Assembly: GCA_032622095.1 (NCBI GenBank)
Contig: CP136063.1
Coordinates: forward strand, 66,229,897 to 66,293,896
Direction of reading: 5' to 3'
Origin: Siphonodentalium dalli
Lineage: Eukaryota > Mollusca > Scaphopoda > Gadilida > Siphonodentaliidae
DNA: 64,000 bases
The notes below the pieces were generated by a model. It was given only the letters and a program-made list of their open reading frames with translations, ran no database searches and was not told where the DNA came from. Shown here piece by piece: positions 55,974 to 64,000 of this stretch. The translations under genes and the position numbers were made by a program. Position 1 is the stretch's first letter. Each line of letters starts with the position of its first letter.

Positions 55974-57800
55974 TTGTCACGATGTACGGATTCACCTGTT
56001 GAAACAAAAACTGTGTTTACAAGTGACTAGACAATTTCACGCCTTATATGTTTAAATACCAAAAAGAATGGCATTAAGATAATTTACTTTTACATGTACA
56101 TAAATTTGAGTTTTAACATGTAGCATTGTACTTTTTTATGGCTTCAAAGGGCATGCCGATTCATGTTTCAGAATGGTCGAAATTAGTATTACTCATAAAT
56201 GTATAGTGATGGGGTTGGCTTATCAGCTATTACTGGTATCGTTTTTTATTCACAGCCATATTTATACAGTAGTTAGTGAAAGGCGACACATTACATTTTT
56301 CCGGCTTAAATTATAGAGGCAGATTATAGGCTTGATCCTCTTCAAACTGCAAATTTTCATAAGTATTGTCTATCACTTAAATTCACTTTATGCATTGAGG
56401 ATTTACATTTCATCAAAACTATAATCGTAACATAAGAACAAAGATATATTGTTCAATTCCGAATAATACTAGTTTCGACCATTCAAAAACATATGAATCG
56501 TAATGCCTACCGGGAATCATATTGTCACCACGGGAACCTGGCTAATTATATGGTACATTAGCAAATACAGAGCAAAACATTGGTGTTGACCCATGAAAAA
56601 TACCATTGGTCTGACCTTTATTAGTTACCGTTTTGATATTAATTAAAGGGTGCTGAACCGTAAAAAATACAACAGTCTGACAGTTACTGGTTTCAGTCTG
56701 CCAGTTACTTTAACGGTTTTATACCGAACAACATGCTACGGCCTGACCGTATGTTCAACGGTCAAATGTTTGCAGCGATGTTGCGCGGTCTCAGACCGTT
56801 AAAGCGACGGTATTATACCGTCGAGCATTCTACGGTCTGACCGTATGTTTAACGGTCAAAAGTTGGCAGCGATGCTGCGCGGTCTCAGACCGTTGAAACG
56901 ACATTTTTTTAAACAGGGTATGTTTTAAAAAGTGGGATTGTCAGGCAGCCTATACACCACAGGCCTATCATCCTTTACTCAGATCAACAATATATGGCAA
57001 AACTATTTCTGAATTTGGGGCATATATATTGACATTGGAGCATTTAAGACAGACTTGTTTCCATTTTGGAAAAAGCCACCCATCGATGTTATAATTGTCT
57101 ACCTTGTACTCTTATTTCGTAATGTATGCTTATTTTACCCCCGAGAGTACCTCCAAATTATGCACAGCATTGGCAGCTCAGGTTTCAATATGTTGGGGAT
57201 AAATTGATATTCCAACAATTGCGCCCATAATCGTGCGGCATATGCTGCATACACGGCGTTATCCCACCAAGCAACGTATTATATGTTTCGAAGGCTATGG
57301 CTCAGTTTATAAACATATTATGGACCGTACATCATGCGCGCTTTATAATCACCTCAATGTGATTATCCGTGCATGTGTCACATCCCGTTCTCGTTAGTTA
57401 CATACGTTCCGTCCTCGGTGTGCATGTGTTCTCTGTTGTCGAATTTAAAACACAAAATGGATTAATGAGGCGTATTGCACAGTTATTAAATTATTTTTCC
57501 ACGTGATGAAGTAGGTCATATATTCAGTGTTATAAATATAAAATGTAGATACCATGCTGTTATGATCAAAGTGTCGCAAACATACACCTTTGCGAAATTT
57601 ATATTCGAACACCGGAATAAATGTCATTATTTTTTTTCTTTATGGTAATTTCATTGACCTATTTCGATACCGGTCAAATAAAATAAATAATTATTAATCA
57701 ATTTTTTTCATTAGAAAACATAGAGCCTCTTAATAACCTAATTGCGCTTCTGTGTTAAATTTAGCCATCATGATGGAAATGCTATTTGTTATAGCATTAG
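55974..57800. other. Intergenic stretch with a palindrome-rich tandem repeat
   Basis: No gene. At about 56705-56910 two ~100-bp units share 'tacggtctgaccgtatgttt', 'aacggtcaaa', 'gcagcgatg.tgcgcggtct' and 'cagaccgtt'. The cggtctgaccg core is palindromic. Confidence 0.55.
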
Positions 57801-57829
57801 TTCAAAGTTTACCCAAATTTTGGACTCAA

Positions 57830-58165
57830 TAACAAAGGCCATCTGGGTTATTTGGTTAGACTTTAAAATTAACTAAAATTCTTTTGTTTATAATAACTAA
57901 TATTTAGGTTAAATTTAACCCAAATTTTAGTTATAACTAAACTCCACTTAGTTGACAATTTCATCAAAGATTTAACTAAACATTGGACGAATGATCAAAA
58001 AAATTTGCTGGAAATCAACTAAATATTTCGCTATTGGCTACTACATATTTCTAACCCAAAGATTTAGTTAGATTTAACTAACACATAGTCGGTATTTAGT
58101 TATGGACTTAGTTAATTTCTCAATCCAACTGAATTAGATAAGATATCAAACCAACGTTTAGTTTG
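57830..58165. repeat. AT-rich region dense in tttagtta / taactaaa motifs
   Basis: The heptamer-to-octamer tttagtta and its reverse complement recur more than ten times, forming many short palindromes such as tttagttagatttaactaa. No coding potential. Confidence 0.5.
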
Positions 58166-58229
58166 TGGACTTCAACAAAAGTATTCTGTTGAATATACAA
58201 CTCAAGTTCGTTACTTCTGACTAAATCTT

Positions 58230-58483
58230 GATTCATACGTGATTCCCCACATATACCACACGCATCATCTTCAATGTGACTCATCTTATGCAGCTTCCGG
58301 TTAATGAATGTGTTTAATCACATTCATATGTTTTACCCTTGTCGATTAACGTATGCCTTGTTAAAGCACCCGATGTAGTAAATTGTTCTCCGCATATACC
58401 GCGGGCATTCGGATGTTCACCATATGGATTATTTTATACACTGCTAAACGTTGCTTAACTTAGTATATTATTTTCCACACACA
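58230..58483 (-). pseudogene. Decayed zinc fingers downstream of the third C2H2 array
   Basis: Minus-strand remnants continue the finger array past its stop: ECDVCGK then stops, a frame-shifted ACGICGES-type box near 58245, and NRKLHKMSHIE. Finger-like spacing is visible but the frames are broken. Confidence 0.65.
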
Positions 58484-59479
58484 TCACATTCTATTATGGA
58501 TTAGCTTATGTATAGTAACATGACTCGAACTATTGAATGTTTTCCCGCATATATCGCACGAATACGGCCTTTCTCCGGTGTGTATTCTCCGATGCCGTGT
58601 TAAAACATGCGACGTTGTGAATGTTTTCTCACACATATCGCACACATACGGCCGCTCCCCATTGTGGATTCTCTTATGCCTTGTTAAGTCTCCCGACTTA
58701 GTGAATGTTTGCTTACAGATGTCACACGGATACGGCCTTTCCCCGGTGTGAGTTCTTTTATGTATGGTTACATCGTTTAACTGAGTGAATGATTTACCAC
58801 ACACGTCACACAAATACGGCCGCTCCCCGGAATGGGTTCTTGTATGTACTGTCAAACTGGTCATCCAAGTAAATGATTTCCCACATACATCGCATTGATA
58901 TGTATTGTCCCTGTTGTGGATTCTCATATGCCTTGTCAAGTCACCCGACTGAACGAACGTTTTCCCACAAACGTCACATGCATACGGTCGCTCCACAGCG
59001 TGTATTCTTATATGCCAGCCCACGTGACTCTTCAGATGACCCGGTTGAGTAAATGATTTCCCGCACATATCACATTGATATGGAGTCTCTCCTGTGTGTA
59101 TTCTCTTATGCCTTGTCAAATCATGCGACTTCATGAAAGATTTACCACACACGTCACACCCATATGGCCGCTCCCCGGTGTGGATTCTATTATGCACTGT
59201 TAGGTGGTTTAAACAATTAAATGATTTCTCACATATATCACATTGATATGGATTGTCCCCGTTGTGAATTCTCTTATGCCGCCCCATGTGACTCTTCAGA
59301 TTACCCGATCGGTTAAATGATTTCTCACATATATCACATTGATATGGATTGTCCCCGTTGTGAATTCTCTTATGCCGCCCCATGTGACTCTTCAGATTAC
59401 CCGATCGGTTAAATGATTTCCCACATATATCACATTGATATGGATTGTCTCCGCTGTGGATTCTCTTATACCGCGTCAA
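58484..59479 (-). CDS. C2H2 zinc-finger array, 11 fingers, probable gene relic or internal exon
   Basis: The minus-strand open frame has 331 codons. Eleven fingers with CDICGKSF-type signatures run from residue about 14 to the end (HNRM). Fingers 1, 2 and 5 have four extra residues after the normal His pair (HMGRHKRIH, HVGWHIRIH), giving a tandem H-x3-H-x3-H and a longer linker. Fingers 1 and 2 are almost identical. The frame has no ATG at its 5' end (first codon TTG); the first Met is inside finger 1. Immediately upstream another finger (59480-59560) has TGA in place of its second zinc Cys codon. Decayed fingers follow the stop. It may be a pseudogene with an intact core, or an exon spliced to an unseen start. 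The role, if any, is DNA binding. Confidence 0.7.
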   Translation of the reverse strand: MTRYKRIHSGDNPYQCDICGKSFNRSGNLKSHMGRHKRIHNGDNPYQCDICEKSFNRSGNLKSHMGRHKRIHNGDNPYQCDICEKSFNCLNHLTVHNRIHTGERPYGCDVCGKSFMKSHDLTRHKRIHTGETPYQCDMCGKSFTQPGHLKSHVGWHIRIHAVERPYACDVCGKTFVQSGDLTRHMRIHNRDNTYQCDVCGKSFTWMTSLTVHTRTHSGERPYLCDVCGKSFTQLNDVTIHKRTHTGERPYPCDICKQTFTKSGDLTRHKRIHNGERPYVCDMCEKTFTTSHVLTRHRRIHTGERPYSCDICGKTFNSSSHVTIHKLIHNRM

Positions 59480-59565
59480 ATGACACGATTTAGTGAATGT
59501 GTCTGTTCATATATCACACTGAAAAGGTCCGAGCCCGGTGTGACTTCTCACATTTAGCCATGTAA
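59480..59565 (-). pseudogene. Upstream finger broken by a stop at a zinc-ligand codon
   Basis: The minus strand reads RSHTGLGPFQCDI, then TGA, then TDTFTKSCHLTRYKRIH. The TGA occupies the second-cysteine position of an otherwise regular finger, so a single TGT/TGC to TGA change ended the longer frame. Confidence 0.75.
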
Positions 59566-61509
59566 GAACATCGTTTGATAAGAGACAAACTTGATCTCTT
59601 TTTTGCGATATCTAACACACACAGGAACAATGTCAATGCACAATTATTATATAATAGCTAAATGTCCAATGAAGTAAATGTCAATGAAGTTTACGGAGCA
59701 TGAACACGCACGTTGATCTACATTCAACACCAAACCGGAAGTTAAATATATTCTCGTCACAATGAATAGGGTCTATAAAAGGACGATCAATTCCTATTTA
59801 AGACATAGTAACGGTATGGCGGGGAGTACATTTATATTACAAATTACCAGTTCATTTATTGCGATAGTGCACATAGTATGGTCGTCGGAGGTTTACACCC
59901 AGAAGAAATTGGTCAAGATTCAAGAAGCGGTTTTGGTGTCATTCGACGAGGGAGAATCTCGTGTATAACATATCCAAAATCCGCTTTGAGGAAAATTCAG
60001 GATCCAAGATGGCGTCCAACATGGCCACCGTTAGTCAGAAGAGACTCTGAGATTAATTCGATTATAGTGAGAACAAATGTTGCCATATGTATACAAATGA
60101 TTACATTTTTGCGAAGGTGAAATATTATGCCACCTGTTTAAGGCAAACAATGGAACCCCTCGTCCCAGATGGCCGCCACAAAAGCGGCCTAAAACTCGAA
60201 AATATGAAGTTTTTACCTAATACCTTAAATATCAGTTCCTGTTGTTTGATAATGGTTGAGCATGCCGACTTTGATTAGTCTTATTCATGTTAATTCAGCA
60301 TTGGAGCAATGAAAGATACCATAAATGGGGTCCCAGGCTCATACACACCCTCAAAAATTCGATTTTACTGAATGCGGTATACAATTTCACAAAAATCGCC
60401 ATTGGGATTCCAGTCATATATCAACAAGAAATGGACAGAACTGCACAATGTAAGTTGGGCATACCTTTATCTATGAATACTCCAATTCAATGAAACCTAA
60501 ATTGGCTTTTGTCTCAAAATGACTGCCAAAATGGCGGATATTGCTCGCAGTGCCATTCAATCGATTATAAGTAGTGTTTGGTGAATAAAATTGACTAAAT
60601 AAATACGAATGTATACCTCTTTATGATGCCATTATGCTAGCTCTATGGAAAAACTTAAAAATCAGTACCCAAAATGGATGCCAAAATGGCCACCCGATGT
60701 GAAAAGTACTATTTTCTATCACTTCATTTTGTCACTTATTGCTCTCTGAACAGGGAAACAATGGGTATACTCTTTCAATGGTCGTGTCAACTGATCATTC
60801 CAGCAATGACATGTGTAATCGTTTAGGTTATATTTACTCCGATCCTTCACTAATAAGTTCTAACGAATGCGGTATGAAATTTAACCAATCGACTTTGGGG
60901 CTCTGGTCACATTGGATATTTAGGGATGAGCAGATCTTGTCTAAAAATAATTGAGCGTTTCTTTTATTTGTGAACATTCCATCTCAAATGGACCAAAAGA
61001 AACAATAAATTTTATCTAATATGGCTTCCAAAACGAAAATGGTAGAATGTGTCCAGCTTGTCATATCATGGAAGTTGTGAGTGGTGGATGCAATTGATCG
61101 TTGGCTAATCTCTATGGCTTATATACATCAAAACTATTTATTTTCAATATTTTGGTGGCTTCCCGCGTGTTGGCAAATATAACTATTCGGGCTCGGCCAT
61201 CATTTCGTTTCACTTACGTTACACGGTCTCGATATTTGCAAAAGAGGTTGATCCATAACAAGTAAGCAGAGAGCGATTTTTACTTCAGAATACCCTATCG
61301 GATATCTGATAAAATGAGCTTTGGGAAAACTTTAAGATCCGAGATGCCATCCAATATGCCCCCCCCCCTACAACAATAGAAGTCATAAATAGGATATTTG
61401 CACTTTGATCCCTTTACGAAATCTTTTTTACGTGCATATATGTCTCTTATTGAATATACAGTATTGTTTTAATCTGGAATATGTATGAAGAATCATATTT
61501 TCCAACCTC
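59566..61509. other. Intergenic stretch with scattered CCAAAATGGC motifs
   Basis: Loose repeats of 'gatccaagatggcgtcc', 'ccagatggccgcc', 'tgccaaaatggcggat' and 'gccaaaatggccacc' occur about every 150-200 bp between 60000 and 60700. They are similar in flavour to the array at 47325-48230 but otherwise not alignable by eye. The open frames here (59762-60493, 60739-60954) show no domain. Confidence 0.4.
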
Positions 61510-61513
61510 TTAA

Positions 61514-62033
61514 AGATGGATTATCTCTTAAAATAACAAATTTTAAATAGTTGCGTGGGTATAAAATAATAGATATGAACTGAAGACCTATGTCCGGAAA
61601 AGCTTCTATCAATTAATATTGATTTTATTTCGAATATTAAATCGGGCCCGTTTATGTTACTATTTTTAGAACCGACCATTCGGATGATACCGTATTGCGA
61701 TATAGAGCACTGGGCTGTTCCTACGGCTACGCAACGAATGTCAAATGTCACAGATTGGTTGTTTGTATTGTTTTGTTCCACAGATATAAGCGATAATGAG
61801 TATAATTAACGTTTATTTGTGACAAAATTTCACAATATAATTTCTGGTCTCTGTTAACAGTAACCAATATTGTTCGTTAGCTGAACAAACACACCTTTTT
61901 AGACCAGAAAATATTCGAAATAAAATTAATATTAATCGATAGAAGCATTTCCGGACATGAGTCTTCGATTCAAATCTAATATTTTATACCCCGGTAACTA
62001 TATAATACATGTTTACAAAGAGATAATCCACCT
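61514..62033. mobile_element. TTAA-flanked TIR element, family 2, copy d
   Basis: TTAA at 61510-61513 and 62034-62037. Imperfect terminal inverted repeats of roughly 125 bp run from agatggattatctct to ttatttcgaatatt and its reverse partner. The second TTAA is also the first TTAA of copy e. Confidence 0.85.
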
Positions 62034-62037
62034 TTAA

Positions 62038-62567
62038 AGATGGATTATCTCTTTAAATAACAAATTTGAAATAGTTGCGTGAGTATAAAATAATAGATTT
62101 GAACTGAAGAACCCTGTCCGGAAAGGCTTCTATCAATTTATATTGATTTTATTTCGAATATATTATTGGGCCCGTTTATTTGGCTATTTTTCGAACAGGC
62201 CATTTGGGTGGTACCATATAACGATATAGAGCATTAGGCCATTCATATGGCTACATACCGAACGTCAAATGTCCCAGATTGACTGGTTGTATTGTTTTGT
62301 TCCGTAGTTTTAAGCGACAATGTGTATAATTAACGTTTATTTGTGACAAAATATGACAAAATTACACAATAAAATTTCTGGTCTCTGTAAACAGTAACCA
62401 CTATTGTTCGTTAGCTAAACAACCATACGTTTTTAGAACAGAAAGTATTCGAAATAGAATTAATATTAATCGATAGAAGCATTTCCGCACAGTAGTATTC
62501 GATTCATATCTATTATTTTATACCCTGGTAACTATATAATACATGTTTGCAAAGAGATAATCCACCT
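62038..62567. mobile_element. TTAA-flanked TIR element, family 2, copy e
   Basis: Abuts copy d across one TTAA and ends before TTAA at 62568-62571. Same orientation and layout as copy d but visibly diverged (for example tattgggcccgtttatttgg). Confidence 0.85.
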
Positions 62568-62571
62568 TTAA

Positions 62572-62760
62572 TGGAAAATACGTGGCGTTTAAATTAAATT
62601 AAATTTAAGCGCCATTTATATCAGAAATAACGCTTTTATGGATCCATTAAATTTCAAACAAACGTGACATTTACGCCTAATTTTTATTCGAAATAAAACT
62701 TTAGCGGATACATTAATATCCATTTAAGAGAAACCTAAAATATTCCAATGTTATGCATCT
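62572..62760. repeat. Spacer with a short hairpin
   Basis: atggcgctt-type arms: gtggcgtttaaatt pairs with aatttaagcgccat at about 62592-62620. Nothing else is seen. Confidence 0.45.
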
Positions 62761-62764
62761 TTAA

Positions 62765-63301
62765 AGATGGTATATCTCTTTGTAAACATGTGTTATATAG
62801 TTACGGGGTATAAACTATTAGATGTGAATCGAAGATCCCCACTCCGGAAATGCTTCGATCGATTAATAATCATTATATTTCGAATATTTTATGGTCTAAA
62901 ACGTGTGGTGGTTTAGCTAACGAACAATAGTGGTTACTGTTAAGAGATAACATAAATTTTATTGTGTAATTGTGTTACATAAAACGTAAATTAGACTTAT
63001 GGTCGCTTATAACTATGGAATAAAACAATACAAACAATCAATATTGGACATTTGACGTTCGGAGCGTATCTACGGAATCACCCTAATGATCTCTACCGGT
63101 ATATGGTATCACCTTAATGGTTTGTTCTAAAATAGAACAATAAAGTGTCCCATTTAATCATCTCAATTTATAATAAAATATTCGAAATGAAATCAATATT
63201 AATCGATAGAAGCGTTTCCGGACAGGGGACTTCAATTCATATCTATTATTTAATACCCACAAAACTATTTAAAAATTGTTATATGAAGAGATAATCCATA
63301 T
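62765..63301. mobile_element. TTAA-flanked TIR element, family 2, copy f
   Basis: TTAA at 62761-62764 and 63302-63305. It is in opposite orientation to d and e, starting agatggtatatctctttgt and carrying the cggggtataaactattagat arm first. Confidence 0.8.
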
Positions 63302-63305
63302 TTAA

Positions 63306-63887
63306 AGGGCGAGCCATAAACTCATTTCCATTATAATTACCATGTTATTTGCATTGTTCATAGATCAAAATAGTGTATTTTTCACTCATCCCTGGCTCAA
63401 AGTAATTCATTTATTGCATATGTATACAACCCCCTTTAAACAATACAGATATTAACGATGAGCTATATATTTTGGACTGCAAGGAATATAATAATATAGA
63501 AAATAGTATACAGTTAATAAAAATGATGCGCGTTCTGTTCAGTCAGTTTGTTAATTAAAAACTGTTAATATAAATAACTAATGTCAACTATATTGTAACA
63601 CGCAAGTGGTCTATGCATATATATGCATGTCTGTATAATCTGAGTCTCCAAGAAGCCAGTGAAGTAGCGTTAATCAAGAATAATGGTAATATTTAACCAA
63701 GTCAACAGGCACGCATGCCTCTTCATGCCATGGGATATTATTAGGCTAAGTCGGTTCCGGCTGACATACTCGAGCTACTTCTAGCATGTGTCCAGTTTGA
63801 CTCTTCAGATTTTGTCTCAGCCACAGAAACATCAGACTCAGACATACCAGCCCAGGTTCAAGCCTTGAAATGGGGTGTCTGTCATTT
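63306..63887. other. Intergenic stretch
   Basis: No gene or repeat recognised; the open frame at 63746-63934 (minus) ends inside the palindromic element. Confidence 0.4.
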
Positions 63888-63980
63888 GCAGAATGAGGTC
63901 CCCAGAGGGTGAATTTAGTGATGCTATCCCGCATAGCGGGCTAGCATCACCAAATTCACCCTCTGTGGACCTCATTCTGC
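63888..63980. mobile_element. Palindromic foldback element, second copy
   Basis: gcagaatgaggtcc..agaggg...ccctct..ggacctcattctgc with a tatcccgcatagcgggctag centre. It matches 29734-29830, including the outside tgtcatttgcagaatgagg on one side. Confidence 0.8.
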
Positions 63981-64000
63981 TTACACCTCAGCCCGCTATG

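Noticed and set aside
43645-61781. Similar ~86-89-residue open frames in the TTAA elements (43645-43914 plus, 61521-61781 minus)
   Set aside because: They lie inside the inverted repeats of non-coding elements; conservation reflects DNA homology, and other copies break the frame.

Overview
This is a eukaryotic (metazoan) nuclear window: AT-rich, gene-poor and very rich in repeats. The recognisable coding sequence consists of C2H2 zinc-finger arrays, a signal-peptide plus PAN/apple-type secreted-protein exon, and retroelement proteins. The mix of LINEs with a C-terminal Cys/His knuckle, a gtccgtctgtc-type interspersed repeat, Helitron-like repeats with internal tandem cores, and lineage-expanded C2H2 genes suggests a marine invertebrate. 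A lophotrochozoan such as a mollusc is my best guess, but that is inference and not proven by the sequence.

Layout. 0.9-3.9 kb: a 5'-truncated LINE tail, a 47-unit 29-bp minisatellite, and a minus-strand PAN-domain exon whose splice donor is the first base of the minisatellite. 5.6-7.1 kb: a perfect hairpin and a Helitron-like repeat. 7.5-10 kb: two independent insertions of a roughly 1.1-kb retroposon that carries only an ORF1-like protein, each flanked by its own target-site duplication. 12-19.3 kb: tandem repeats, a hAT-like MITE with an 8-bp target duplication, a TTAA-flanked element and a foldback element built of nested palindromes. 21.3-24.7 kb: a large C2H2 gene (27 fingers) whose 3' side runs into a non-coding satellite made of decayed fingers. 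27.5-31 kb: a second finger-derived satellite and a second C2H2 gene, cut at its 3' end by a palindromic element. 32-39.4 kb: two adjacent copies of a GATATC-palindrome foldback element, one carrying a LINE which itself carries a 1.9-kb insertion. 39.6-43.2 kb: a three-level nest of DNA transposons. 45-51.2 kb: a diverged segmental duplication with conserved splice signals around a CCAAGATGGC repeat array. 53-56 kb: TTAA- and TA-flanked MITEs. 58.2-59.6 kb: a third C2H2 array, eroded on both sides. 61.5-63.3 kb: three TTAA elements, two of them abutting across a single shared TTAA. 63.9 kb: a second copy of the palindrome seen at 29.7 kb.

There is no operon-like organisation. The common theme is repeat turnover acting on genes: finger arrays expand and decay into satellites, mobile elements truncate or split genes, and a 29-bp segment beginning exactly at an exon's splice donor has been amplified 47-fold. 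The strongest novelty candidates are the donor-site minisatellite, the ORF1-only retroposon family, and the zinc-finger-derived satellites.
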